A stretch of 64,000 nucleotides of DNA from Streptomyces coeruleorubidus (GTDB lineage: Bacteria > Actinomycetota > Actinomycetes > Streptomycetales > Streptomycetaceae): positions 8,184,001-8,248,000 of the forward strand of contig NZ_CP118527.1 in NCBI RefSeq assembly GCF_028885415.1. The letters are read 5' to 3'. Positions within the stretch are counted from its first letter, which is position 1. The number at the start of each line of letters is the position of its first letter. Made by a program: the position numbers and the translations under genes. Below are positions 18,127-27,114 of this stretch, piece by piece. The notes under the pieces are model-generated. The model worked only from the letters and a program-made list of their open reading frames with translations. It made no database searches and was not told the origin of the DNA.

Positions 18127-18292
18127 ACATGTGGGACGGTCTGCCCACGGGCCGTGCCCGGGCCAGAATGTCCCCGCGGTCTCGCCGAGTCGGTGGACGG
18201 GGCCGTGGGAGTCGGTCGTTTCGCGGTGGGGACGTTATGCGGCGTCGGACGGTGTGTGCGGGTTGCTTGCCGCGGACGGCTCCGCAGTCATG

Positions 18293-19681
18293 TCAGGTCG
18301 TGTCCTCGCCGAGCGGTTGCGGATTGGGAGCGATGCGGCGCGTTTCCTTGTCGCGTCCCGGCGGGCTGAGGAACAGGGCCACGCAGCCGGCGAACAGCGA
18401 GATGGAGCCCGCCAGGATGAAGGCACCTGAGTGTCCCCAGGCACCGACGACCACGGCACCCATGCCCGCGCCCAGACCGGAGACGAGCTTGGCGCTGTAG
18501 ACCATGCCGTAGTTGGACGCGTTGTTGTTCTCACCGAAGTAGTCGGCGGTGAGGGCCGCGAACATCGGGAAGATGGCGCCGCCGCCGAAGCCGGAGATCG
18601 AGGAGAAGATCAGGAACAGCGGCAGGTTCTTGGCCTCCGCCGACCAGAGAATGCCGTACTGGGAGAGGCCCAGGATGACGCACACGACGAGCAGGCACCG
18701 CTTGCGGCCGTACAGGTCGGAGAGCCAGCCGATGACACCGCGGCCGGTACCGTTGACGATCGCCTTCAGGGACATGGCCGTGGCGACGATCCCGCCCGCG
18801 AATCCGGCCTCCTCGCCGATCTCCACCTGGAAGGCGATACCGAAGATGTTCACGCCGGACGTACACGCCAGGCAGAACCACATCAGGGCCACCCGGCCGG
18901 TCTTCCACGCCTCCTTGGGGGAGTACTGGCGCACCGCCGGCGGGTTCATGCGCAGGGAGCGGGCCGCGCGCGGGTCCTCGGGCGGGTTGAGCGGGTCGAT
19001 CGAGGCGGGCCACCAGTTCTTCGGCGGGTCCTTGAAGAAGTAACCGGAGCACGCCACCACTCCGGCCAGGAACACGCCCACCGAGACCAGAACCCAGCGG
19101 AAGTTGGTCAGGTCCATGTAGCCGTTGAAGAGGAAGACGAAGGGCACCGAGCCGTAGGCGAAGCCGCCGTTGACGAAGCCGGTCTTGCCGCCCTTGCGCT
19201 CCGGATACCACTTGCCGACCATGTTGACGCAGGTCGCGTACACCATGCCCGCGCCCATGCCGCTGAACATGCTGAAGCCGATGTAGGCGAAGACGACGTG
19301 CGGTGCGAAGGCCAGTGACAGGTAGCCCAGCAGCGTGCCCGCCGCGCCGCACATCATCGCCCAGCGGGCCGGAAGCTTTCCGCTCTCACGCAGCTTGCCC
19401 GCGGGGAAGGCCACCGCGGCCTGGAAGAAGACCCACACGGTCATCATCCAGAAGATGTGCATGCTGTCCCACGCGTGTGCCGTGTGCAGGGTCTCCTCGG
19501 CGGACGCGAACGCGTACTCGGCGGAGGAGATGCCCATCATGCCGATCCAGGGCAGGATCACCATCCACTTGCGCTTGCGCCCCATGATGTCGATGTCGGT
19601 CTCACCGAGGCGGTAGACGCGTCCGTTGGCGTCTGTGACCTCCCGGTAGGGAACCTTGGTGGGCAGATCGGTCGTTGTCAT
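18293..19681 (-). CDS. OFA-family MFS transporter (oxalate/formate antiporter-like)
   Basis: A 462-residue, twelve-helix MFS protein. WMMTVWVFFQAAVAFPAGKLRESG, FSGMGAGMVYATCVNMVGKWYPERKG and GFAYGSVPFVFLFN are typical of the OFA (oxalate/formate antiporter, OxlT) family, as are GRGVIGWLSDLYGRKR in the second half and the long central loop with PPKNWWP. It likely exchanges oxalate and formate across the membrane. The ATG at 19681 is preferred because AAGGGG lies about 11 bases upstream; a GTG four codons earlier is possible. The same-strand genes upstream encode formyl-CoA transferase and CoA ligases, supporting the oxalate role, although a terminator separates them. Confidence 0.9.
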   Translation of the reverse strand: MTTTDLPTKVPYREVTDANGRVYRLGETDIDIMGRKRKWMVILPWIGMMGISSAEYAFASAEETLHTAHAWDSMHIFWMMTVWVFFQAAVAFPAGKLRESGKLPARWAMMCGAAGTLLGYLSLAFAPHVVFAYIGFSMFSGMGAGMVYATCVNMVGKWYPERKGGKTGFVNGGFAYGSVPFVFLFNGYMDLTNFRWVLVSVGVFLAGVVACSGYFFKDPPKNWWPASIDPLNPPEDPRAARSLRMNPPAVRQYSPKEAWKTGRVALMWFCLACTSGVNIFGIAFQVEIGEEAGFAGGIVATAMSLKAIVNGTGRGVIGWLSDLYGRKRCLLVVCVILGLSQYGILWSAEAKNLPLFLIFSSISGFGGGAIFPMFAALTADYFGENNNASNYGMVYSAKLVSGLGAGMGAVVVGAWGHSGAFILAGSISLFAGCVALFLSPPGRDKETRRIAPNPQPLGEDTT

Positions 19682-19757
19682 GTCGTGTCGCACCCCTTGC
19701 GTCGAAAGATCTGGCCAGCGCCCCCTGTCCCATGCCTTTCGTGCGCGTGCGGGTCCC

Positions 19758-19790
19758 GGGGCCGGCCGACGCGCACCGTCGGCCGGCCCC
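19758..19790 (-). terminator. Terminator hairpin after the acyl-CoA ligase operon
   Basis: Fourteen-base perfect arms GGGGCCGGCCGACG and CGTCGGCCGGCCCC with a five-base loop, located 15 bases past the stop of the minus-strand ligase and before the OFA transporter start. It suggests the transporter has its own promoter in 19682-19757, where I see no clear motif. Confidence 0.8.
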
Positions 19791-19804
19791 CCCGCCCCCT
19801 CACC

Positions 19805-21952
19805 TCATGTACCGCCCCCCAGCAGCCCGGCCTCCCGCGCCCAGCGGTACTTCGCGCCGAGCACGGCCACCGGCTTCTCGGTCGTGTACGGGTACGCGAC
19901 GACCCCTCGCTCGAAGAGGTACTGGCAGGCCTCCTCGACCTCCACGTCGCCCGCGAGTGACGCCACGACCGGCTTCTCGATCCCGCGCTCCCGGAACTCG
20001 GCCACCACGCGCGCGGTGAGCTCCGCGAAGACCATGGGAGGGGTGACGATGGTGTGCCAGTAGCCGAGGACGAGCGCGTGGATGCGCGGATCCTCAAGCC
20101 CCAGCCGGATCGTCGCCTCGTACGTCGACGGCGGCTCGCCCCCGGTGATGTCCACCGGGTTGCCCGCGGCCCCGAAGGGCGGGATGAACTTCCGGAACGC
20201 CTCGTCGAGGTCGGGCGGGATCTCCATCAGCGACAGGCCGTTGTCCGTCACCGCGTCCGAGAGCAGCACACCGCTGCCGCCGGCGCCCGTGATGATCACG
20301 ACGTTGTCGCCCTTGGGCGCGGGAAGCACCGGCAACGCGCGCGCGTACTCCAGCATGTCGTTCAGCCCCGGCGCCCGGATCACCCCGGCCTGCCGCAGGA
20401 TGTCGTCGTACACGGCGTCGTCGCCCGCCAGGGCGCCGGTGTGCGAGCCGGCCGCCTTCGCGCCCGCCGCCGTACGCCCCGCCTTCAGCACGACCACGGG
20501 CTTCTTCGGCACGGTCGCCCGCGCGGCCTCCACGAAGGCGCGCCCGTCCTTGAGGTCCTCCAGGTGCATCGCGATGCACTCGGTGTGCGGGTCCTCCCCG
20601 AACCAGGTCAGCAGATCGTCCTCGTCCAGGTCCGACTTGTTGCCGAGCCCGACGATCGCCGACACACCCGTCTTGGTGGTGCGCGCGAAGCCCAGGATGG
20701 CCATCCCGATGCCGCCCGACTGCGAGGTCAGCGCCACTCCGCCCTTGACGTCGTACGGCGTGCAGAACGTGGCGCACAGGTCGTGCCAGGTCGAGTAGTA
20801 GCCGTAGATGTTCGGCCCCAGCAGCCGGACGCCGTACCGTTCGGCGATCGCCACGATCTCCGCCTGGAGTTCGTGTTCGCCGGTCTCCGCGAACCCGGAG
20901 GGGATCAGCACGGCGTTCGGGATCTTCTTGCGTCCCACCTCCTCCAGGGCCGAGGCCACGAACTTGGCGGGGATCGCGAAGACCGCCACATCCACCTCAC
21001 CGGGAACGTCCGTGACACTCTTGTACGCCTTGCGGCCCAGAATGTCATCGGCCTTGGGATTCACCGGGTGGATGTCGCCCGCGAAACCTCCGTCGACGAG
21101 GTTGCGCATCACCGAATTGCCGATCTTGCCCTGCTCGTTGGAGGCACCGATCACGGCGACCGAACTCGGCTGCATCAGCCGGCGCATCGACGTGAGGATC
21201 TCGTCCCTCGAGTACTTCCGGCGCGGCACGGGCTGCGACTCGGCGAGGATGACCCGGATGTCGGCCGCCACCGCCCCCTCCGCCGTGGCGATCACCGGGT
21301 TGAGGTCGACCTCCGCGATCTCCGGGAAGTCCGCGACGAGTTCCGACACCCGGCGGATCTGCTCGGCGACGGCCCACCGGTCCACGCCCGCCTGACCGCG
21401 CACCCCGCGCAGGATCTCCGCCGACCGGATCGAGTCCAGCATCGACAGCGCCTCGTCCGCGTCCACGGGAGCGAGCCGGAAGGTGACGTCCTTCAGCACC
21501 TCGACCAGCACCCCGCCGAGCCCGAACGCGACCACCTTCCCGAACGTCGGGTCCGTGACCGCGCCGACGATGACCTCCTGCCCCTTCGGCAACAGCTCCT
21601 GCACCTGCACACCCGAGATGCGGGCCTTCGGGTCGTAGGCACGCGCGTTGTCGACGATGGTGTGGAACGCGGTCCGTACGTCCGTCGCGCCCTCGACCCC
21701 GACGATCACCCCGCCGGCCTCGGTCTTGTGCAGGATGTCCGGCGAGACGATCTTCATCACGACGGGCCCGCCGAAGCGCGCCGCGAACGCCACGGCCTCG
21801 TCGACGTCGGTCGCCAGTTCCTCGCCGGGTACGGCGATCCCGTACGCGTCGGCTATCACCTTGCCCTCAGGCGCGGTCAGCGCGGTCCGCCCCTCGGCCC
21901 GCACGGAGTCGAGGAGGCCGCGCACCCGCAGGACCCGGTCTTCGGCCATCAC
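19805..21952 (-). CDS. Acetate--CoA ligase family protein (ADP-forming acyl-CoA synthetase)
   Basis: A 715-residue fused enzyme in beta-alpha order. Residues about 10-230 are an ATP-grasp domain (PVVMKIVSPDILHKTEAGGV, VQELLPKGQEVIVG). A CoA-binding Rossmann domain follows at about 260-360 (PSSVAVIGASNEQGKIGN), then the succinyl-CoA-ligase-like domains with LTSQSGGIGMAIL and the phospho-His region AAGSHTGALAGDD. The family interconverts an acid, CoA and ATP with acyl-CoA, ADP and phosphate. The GTG at 21952 has GGAG nine bases upstream and lies one base after the frc stop. Beside frc it could charge oxalate or formate; the acid specificity cannot be read from sequence. Confidence 0.92.
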   Translation of the reverse strand: MMAEDRVLRVRGLLDSVRAEGRTALTAPEGKVIADAYGIAVPGEELATDVDEAVAFAARFGGPVVMKIVSPDILHKTEAGGVIVGVEGATDVRTAFHTIVDNARAYDPKARISGVQVQELLPKGQEVIVGAVTDPTFGKVVAFGLGGVLVEVLKDVTFRLAPVDADEALSMLDSIRSAEILRGVRGQAGVDRWAVAEQIRRVSELVADFPEIAEVDLNPVIATAEGAVAADIRVILAESQPVPRRKYSRDEILTSMRRLMQPSSVAVIGASNEQGKIGNSVMRNLVDGGFAGDIHPVNPKADDILGRKAYKSVTDVPGEVDVAVFAIPAKFVASALEEVGRKKIPNAVLIPSGFAETGEHELQAEIVAIAERYGVRLLGPNIYGYYSTWHDLCATFCTPYDVKGGVALTSQSGGIGMAILGFARTTKTGVSAIVGLGNKSDLDEDDLLTWFGEDPHTECIAMHLEDLKDGRAFVEAARATVPKKPVVVLKAGRTAAGAKAAGSHTGALAGDDAVYDDILRQAGVIRAPGLNDMLEYARALPVLPAPKGDNVVIITGAGGSGVLLSDAVTDNGLSLMEIPPDLDEAFRKFIPPFGAAGNPVDITGGEPPSTYEATIRLGLEDPRIHALVLGYWHTIVTPPMVFAELTARVVAEFRERGIEKPVVASLAGDVEVEEACQYLFERGVVAYPYTTEKPVAVLGAKYRWAREAGLLGGGT

Positions 21953-21953
21953 G

Positions 21954-23195
21954 TCAGATCACTCCGTTCGACTTGAGCAGGCGCACTTCCTCGTCGCCGA
22001 GACCGAGTTCGCCGACGTAGACCTCTTCGTTGTGCTCGCCGAGGAGAGGTGAACTGGTCACCTCGACGGGGGAGTCGGACAGCTTGAGCGGGCTGCCGAC
22101 GGTGACGAACTCGCCGCGCTCGGGGTGCGGGACGGTGACGACCATCTCGTTGGCGACCAGCGACCGGTCCTCGATGATCTCCCTGGTGGACAGGATCGGC
22201 CCGCACGGGATGTTGTGCGCGTTGAGCCGCTCCAGCACCTCCCACTTGGGCAGCGTCGAGGACCACTCCTCGATCAGCTGGAACATCTTGTTGAGCTTGG
22301 GAAGCCGCGCCTCGGGCGTCGCCCACTCGGGGTCGTCGGCCAGCTCGGGCCGGCCGATGAGCTCGCTGATCGGCCGCCAGCCGACGGGCTGCACGATGAC
22401 GTACACGTAGTCGTTCGGGCCGCCCGGCGCGCACTTGACCGCCCAGCCGGGCTGGCCGCCGCCGGACGCGTTTCCGGACCTGGGAACCTCCTCGCCGAAG
22501 TCCTCGTTGGGATATTCAGCGAGCGGCCCGTGTGCCAGGCGCTGCTGGTCCCGCAGCTTCACCCGGCACAGGTTCAGTACAGCGTGCTGCATGGCCACGT
22601 TGACCCGCTGCCCGCGCCCGGTGCGCTCCCGTTGGTAGAGCGCGGCGAGGATGCCCGCCACGGCGTGCACGCCCGTCCCCGAGTCCCCGATCTGGGCCCC
22701 CGTCGCCAGCGGCGGCCCGTCCTCGAAACCGGTGGTCGACATCGACCCGCCCATGGCCTGCGCGACGACCTCGTACGCCTTGAAGTTGGTGTACGGGCCC
22801 TCGCCGAACCCCTTGATGGAGGCGTAGACGATACGTGGATTGATCTCCTGGATGCGGTCCCAGGTGAAGCCCATCCGGTCGACCGCGCCAGGCCCGAAGT
22901 TCTCGACCATGACGTCGGAGCGCCGGATCAGCTCGGTCAGGATCTCCTTGCCGCGCTCGGTCTTGGTGTTGAGGGTGATGCTCCGCTTGTTGCAGTTGAG
23001 CATCGTGAAGTAGAGGGAGTCGACGTCCGGCAGGTCACGCAACTGCTTGCGCGTGATGTCGCCGGTCGGCGCCTCCAGCTTGACGACGTCCGCGCCGAGC
23101 CAGGCGAGCAGCTGGGTCGCGGAGGGCCCGGACTGGACGTGGGTCATGTCCAGGACGCGGATGCCTTCGAGGGCCTTGGTGGACGGAGCTGTCAT
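21954..23195 (-). CDS. frc: Formyl-CoA:oxalate CoA-transferase
   Basis: A 413-residue class III CoA-transferase, the same size as E. coli and Oxalobacter Frc (about 416-428). It has the opening [40 protein letters not shown], the predicted catalytic Asp in [16 protein letters not shown], and the Frc-specific glycine loop [16 protein letters not shown]. This loop separates Frc from most other CaiB/BaiF members. It moves CoA from formyl-CoA to oxalate. The ATG at 23195 follows GAGG by eight bases; an earlier in-frame GTG has no ribosome-binding site. It lies ten bases after the ThDP enzyme and one base before the acyl-CoA ligase. Confidence 0.93.
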   Translation of the reverse strand: MTAPSTKALEGIRVLDMTHVQSGPSATQLLAWLGADVVKLEAPTGDITRKQLRDLPDVDSLYFTMLNCNKRSITLNTKTERGKEILTELIRRSDVMVENFGPGAVDRMGFTWDRIQEINPRIVYASIKGFGEGPYTNFKAYEVVAQAMGGSMSTTGFEDGPPLATGAQIGDSGTGVHAVAGILAALYQRERTGRGQRVNVAMQHAVLNLCRVKLRDQQRLAHGPLAEYPNEDFGEEVPRSGNASGGGQPGWAVKCAPGGPNDYVYVIVQPVGWRPISELIGRPELADDPEWATPEARLPKLNKMFQLIEEWSSTLPKWEVLERLNAHNIPCGPILSTREIIEDRSLVANEMVVTVPHPERGEFVTVGSPLKLSDSPVEVTSSPLLGEHNEEVYVGELGLGDEEVRLLKSNGVI

Positions 23196-23205
23196 CGGGG
23201 GCACC

Positions 23206-24888
23206 TCACTTGTACATGGTCTGGTTCATGGTTCCGGGGGCGTACGCGTCGGGATCGACCCAGACGTTGATCAGGGACGGCTTGCCGGACTCGCGGGCGC
23301 GCCGCAGGGCCGGGCCGATGTCGGCGGGGTCGCGGACCTCCTCGCCGTAACCGCCCAGCATCTGGGCGAACTTGTCGTAGTGGACGTCACCGAGGGTGTT
23401 GCCGATGCGCTCGCGGTCCTTGCCGTACTTGGCGGCCTGGCCGTAGCGGATCTGGTTCATGGAGGAGTTGTTGCCGACGATGCCGACGAAGGGGAGGTCG
23501 TAGCGGACGAGCGTCTCGAAGTCCCAGCCGGTCAGGGAGAACGCGCCGTCGCCGAAGAGCGCGACGACCTCCTTGTCGGGCCGCGCCTGCTTGGCTGCGA
23601 GCACGAAGGGGACGCCGACGCCGAGCGTGCCGAGGGGGCCCGGGTCCATCCAGTGCCCGGGTGACTTGGGCTGCACGACCTGCCCGGAGAAGGTGACGAT
23701 GTCGCCGCCGTCGCCGATGTAGATCGAGTCCTCGGTGAGGAAGTCGTTGATCTCGCTGACCAGCCGGTACGGGTGGATGGGCGAGGCGTCCGACTTCAGG
23801 TTCGGCAGCCGCTTCTCCAGAGCGGTCTGCTCGGCCGCGCGCAGCTCGTCCAGCCACTCCTTGCGCTTCGACGCACCGCCGTTGACGCGTCCGGAGGCCG
23901 CTTCGGTCACCGACTTCAGCACCAGTCCCGCGTCGCCCACGATGCCGAGGTCGATGTCGCGGTTCTTGCCGACCGTGCGGTAGTCGAGGTCGATCTGTAC
24001 GACGGTCGCATCCGGGGACAGCCGCTTGCCGTAGCCCATGCGGAAGTCGAAGGGCGTACCGACGATGACGATGACGTCCGCGTTGGAGAAGGCGTACCGG
24101 CGCGACAGCTGGAAGTGGTGCGGGTCGCCGGGCGGGAGGGTGCCGCGGCCGGCGCCGTTCATGTACGCCGGGATGTTCAGCGTGCGCACCAGCTCGATGG
24201 CCGACTCCGTGCCCCGGGTCGTCCACACCTGGCTGCCGAGCAGGATGGCCGGCTTCTCGGCGTGCACCAGCAGGTCGGCGAGCTTCTCGATCGCCTCGGG
24301 GTCGCCGGCCGAGCGGGTCGAGGCCCGGTAGGCCCCGGCCTGCGGCACGCGTGCCTTGGCGGCCGGCACCTTGGCGTCCAGAACGTCGCGCGGGATCTCC
24401 AGGAAGGAGGGGCCGGGCGCACCGTGGAAGCACTCGCGGAACGCCATGGAGACCATGTCGGCCGCGCGCGCCGTGTCCGGCACGGTCGCCGCGAACTTGG
24501 TGATGGGGTTCATCATGTCGACGTGCGGCAGGTCCTGTAGGGACCCCATCTTGTGCTGGGTGAGAGCTCCCTGACCGCCGATCAGCAGCATCGGGGACTC
24601 CGCCCGGAAGGCGTTGGCGACGCCGGTGACGGCGTCGGTCGTCCCCGGGCCCGCGGTGACCACGGCGCAGCCGGGCTTGCCGGTGATGCGCGCGTAACCG
24701 TCGGCGGCGTGGGCGGCGACCTGTTCGTGGCGGACGTCGACGACTTCGATGCCCTCGTCGACGCAGCCGTCGTAGATGTCGATGATGTGGCCGCCGCACA
24801 GGGTGTAGATGCGCTCGACCCCCTCGGCCTTGAGCGCCTTGGCTACGAGATGACCACCGGAGATGACGTCCTGGGTGTCGTCGGGCAT
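23206..24888 (-). CDS. ThDP-dependent enzyme, probable oxalyl-CoA decarboxylase by context
   Basis: A 560-residue protein of the acetolactate synthase/oxalyl-CoA decarboxylase superfamily. The N-terminal Pyr domain has the activating Glu in [17 protein letters not shown]; a central Rossmann-like domain follows, and the C-terminal PP domain has [15 protein letters not shown] through VGNNSS (ThDP motif GDG...NN). By context (frc next door, OFA transporter) it is likely to decarboxylate oxalyl-CoA to formyl-CoA. However, the N-terminal region reads more like acetolactate synthase or 2-hydroxyacyl-CoA lyase than canonical Oxc, so a lyase role on formyl-CoA is an alternative. The start at 24888 is chosen for AGGACTTCGCC just upstream. 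Confidence 0.82.
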   Translation of the reverse strand: MPDDTQDVISGGHLVAKALKAEGVERIYTLCGGHIIDIYDGCVDEGIEVVDVRHEQVAAHAADGYARITGKPGCAVVTAGPGTTDAVTGVANAFRAESPMLLIGGQGALTQHKMGSLQDLPHVDMMNPITKFAATVPDTARAADMVSMAFRECFHGAPGPSFLEIPRDVLDAKVPAAKARVPQAGAYRASTRSAGDPEAIEKLADLLVHAEKPAILLGSQVWTTRGTESAIELVRTLNIPAYMNGAGRGTLPPGDPHHFQLSRRYAFSNADVIVIVGTPFDFRMGYGKRLSPDATVVQIDLDYRTVGKNRDIDLGIVGDAGLVLKSVTEAASGRVNGGASKRKEWLDELRAAEQTALEKRLPNLKSDASPIHPYRLVSEINDFLTEDSIYIGDGGDIVTFSGQVVQPKSPGHWMDPGPLGTLGVGVPFVLAAKQARPDKEVVALFGDGAFSLTGWDFETLVRYDLPFVGIVGNNSSMNQIRYGQAAKYGKDRERIGNTLGDVHYDKFAQMLGGYGEEVRDPADIGPALRRARESGKPSLINVWVDPDAYAPGTMNQTMYK

Positions 24889-24938
24889 GGCGAAGTCCTG
24901 TCCCTTCGTCGGGGGTTGGAACGACTCGCGGTACATTG

Positions 24939-24962
24939 CATACAGTCGACGGATACTGTATG
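24939..24962. promoter_or_regulatory. Candidate operator in the divergent ThDP-enzyme/sucC promoter region
   Basis: An inverted repeat with perfect 8-base arms CATACAGT and ACTGTATG separated by 8 bases lies in the 142-base gap between the divergent ThDP-enzyme and sucC starts. Its AT content contrasts with the surrounding DNA. The arms resemble sites bound by GntR-family repressors, but no regulator gene is adjacent, so the binding protein is unknown. Confidence 0.6.
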
Positions 24963-25030
24963 AAGCTTGTTATCCCGCATCCGGTGGGTGGTGTCCAGGG
25001 GGCGTGCGGCACTTTCAGACAGGAGCCGAA

Positions 25031-26161
25031 ATGGACCTGTACGAACACCAGGCAAGGGAACTCTTCGAAGAACACGGCATCTTGGTGCCGCGGGCCGAGG
25101 TGACCGACTCACCCAAGGAGGCCCGTGAGATCGCACGCCGGCTCGGCGGCCGTGTCGTGGTGAAGGCCCAGGTGAAGACCGGTGGCCGCGGCAAGGCAGG
25201 CGGGGTGAAGCTCGCCGCCGACCCGGCCGCCGCCGAGCTCACCGCCCGTCAGATCCTCGGCATGGACATCAAGGGCCACCGGGTCGGCAAGGTGATGCTG
25301 GCCCAGCCCGTGGACATCGAGACCGAGTTCTACGTGTCCTACGTCCTCGACCGCGCGGCGGGCCGCTTCCTCGCGATCGCCTCGGCCGAGGGCGGCATGG
25401 AGATCGAGGAGGTCGCCACCACCCGTCCCGATGCAGTGGCCCGCGTCCCCGTCGACCCCGCCGAGGGCGTCACCTCCGCGAAGGCGGGCGAGATCGCCGC
25501 GGCGGCCGGACTGCCGCCGCAGACCGTCGACGTCCTCGTACGGCTCTGGGAGGTCCTGGTCCGCGAGGACGCCCTCCTCGTCGAGGTGAATCCGCTCGTC
25601 CGCACCGGGCAGGGACAGATCCTCGCCCTCGACGGCAAGGTCACCCTCGACGACAACGCCCGCTTCAGGCAGGCACGGTGGGGCGCGGACGACACCGAAC
25701 ACGACGACCCGTTGGAGGCGGCGGCTGCCGCCAAGGGCCTCAACTACGTCAAGCTCGACGGCGAGGTCGGCATCATCGGCAACGGCGCCGGCCTCGTCAT
25801 GTCCACACTGGACGTGGTCGCGGGCTGCGGCGCGCGTCCCGCCAACTTCCTCGACATCGGTGGCGGAGCGAGCGCCCGGATCATGGCGGACGGACTGTCG
25901 GTCATCCTCTCCGACCCGGCCGTGAAGTCCGTCTTCGTCAACGTCTTCGGCGGGATCACCGCCTGCGACGCGGTCGCCGACGGAATCGTCCAGGCCCTGG
26001 ACGCCGTCCGCCTCACCAAGCCGCTCGTCGTGCGCCTCGACGGCAACAACGCGCCCCGGGGCCGCGCCATCCTCGACGAGCACGCGCATCCGCTGGTCCA
26101 GCAGGTCACCACCATGGACGGCGCCGCCCGCCGTGCCGCCGAACTCGCCACCACAGCCTGA
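25031..26161 (+). CDS. sucC: Succinyl-CoA ligase subunit beta (SucC paralogue)
   Basis: A 376-residue ATP-grasp protein close to the usual 385-390. It opens [17 protein letters not shown] and has [21 protein letters not shown] in the nucleotide-binding domain, LLVEVNPLV with metal-binding residues, and the ligase domain with [18 protein letters not shown] and [18 protein letters not shown]. With SucD it makes a CoA thioester from a dicarboxylate using ATP or GTP. AGGAGCC precedes the ATG. Because the neighbourhood is an oxalate/CoA module, this may be an accessory paralogue specialised for another acid (for example malate or oxalate) rather than the TCA-cycle enzyme. Confidence 0.92.
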   Translation: MDLYEHQARELFEEHGILVPRAEVTDSPKEAREIARRLGGRVVVKAQVKTGGRGKAGGVKLAADPAAAELTARQILGMDIKGHRVGKVMLAQPVDIETEFYVSYVLDRAAGRFLAIASAEGGMEIEEVATTRPDAVARVPVDPAEGVTSAKAGEIAAAAGLPPQTVDVLVRLWEVLVREDALLVEVNPLVRTGQGQILALDGKVTLDDNARFRQARWGADDTEHDDPLEAAAAAKGLNYVKLDGEVGIIGNGAGLVMSTLDVVAGCGARPANFLDIGGGASARIMADGLSVILSDPAVKSVFVNVFGGITACDAVADGIVQALDAVRLTKPLVVRLDGNNAPRGRAILDEHAHPLVQQVTTMDGAARRAAELATTA

Positions 26162-26170
26162 GGGGACGTC

Positions 26171-27070
26171 ATGGCCATCTACCTCACCAAGGAGAGCAAG
26201 GTCCTCGTCCAGGGCATGACCGGAAGCGAGGGCATGAAGCACACCCGGCGCATGCTCGCGGCCGGCACCAACGTCGTCGGCGGCGTCAACCCGCGCAAGG
26301 CGGGCCGCACCGTGGACTTCGACGACCGGGCGGTCCCCGTCTTCGGCTCGGTCGCCGACGGGATCCGCGCGACCGGGGCGGACGTCACCGTCGTCTTCGT
26401 GCCGCCCGCCTTCGCCAAGGCGGCCGTCGTCGAAGCCGCCGATGCCGGCATCGGCCTCGCGGTCGTCATCACCGAGGGCATCCCCGTCCACGACTCCGTC
26501 GCCTTCACCACGTACGCCAGTAAGAAGGGCACCCGGGTCGTCGGCCCCAACTGCCCGGGCCTGATCACCCCCGGTCAGTCCAACGCCGGCATCATCCCGG
26601 CCGACATCACCAAACCGGGCCGCATCGGCCTGGTCTCCAAGTCGGGCACGCTGACGTACCAGCTCATGTACGAGCTCCGCGAGATCGGCTTCTCGACGTG
26701 CGTCGGCATCGGCGGCGACCCGGTCGTCGGCACCACGCACATCGACTGCCTCGCCGCCTTCCAGGGCGACCCCGACACCGAACTCATCGTCCTCATCGGC
26801 GAGATCGGCGGCGACGCGGAGGAACGGGCGGCGGCCTACGTCCGCGAGCACGTCACCAAGCCGGTCGTCGGCTACATCGCCGGATTCACCGCACCCGAGG
26901 GCAAGACCATGGGGCACGCGGGCGCCATCGTGTCCGGCTCGTCCGGCACGGCACAGGCGAAGAAGGAGGCGCTGGAGGCCGCCGGGGTGAGCGTGGGCAG
27001 CACACCGACCGAGACCGCGAACCTCGTGCTGGCGCGTCTCGAAGCGTGTCCCGGAGAACAACGGCAGTGA
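26171..27070 (+). CDS. sucD: Succinyl-CoA ligase subunit alpha (SucD paralogue)
   Basis: A 299-residue protein, normal for SucD. The CoA-binding Rossmann domain has [18 protein letters not shown] and [12 protein letters not shown]. The ligase part has [48 protein letters not shown] and the phospho-His in [10 protein letters not shown]. It forms the alpha-beta complex with the upstream subunit, nine bases away, with GAGGGGAC as ribosome-binding site. Confidence 0.93.
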   Translation: MAIYLTKESKVLVQGMTGSEGMKHTRRMLAAGTNVVGGVNPRKAGRTVDFDDRAVPVFGSVADGIRATGADVTVVFVPPAFAKAAVVEAADAGIGLAVVITEGIPVHDSVAFTTYASKKGTRVVGPNCPGLITPGQSNAGIIPADITKPGRIGLVSKSGTLTYQLMYELREIGFSTCVGIGGDPVVGTTHIDCLAAFQGDPDTELIVLIGEIGGDAEERAAAYVREHVTKPVVGYIAGFTAPEGKTMGHAGAIVSGSSGTAQAKKEALEAAGVSVGSTPTETANLVLARLEACPGEQRQ

Positions 27071-27114
27071 GCCAGGTCCCGCCCCCGACCGTGCACCGAG
27101 AGCGGAGCAACCCC

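Noticed and set aside
18129-18292. A small gene in the gap after the palindromic terminator
   Set aside because: Open frames exist on the plus strand but lack ribosome-binding sites and any family resemblance, and they run into the antisense of the OFA transporter.
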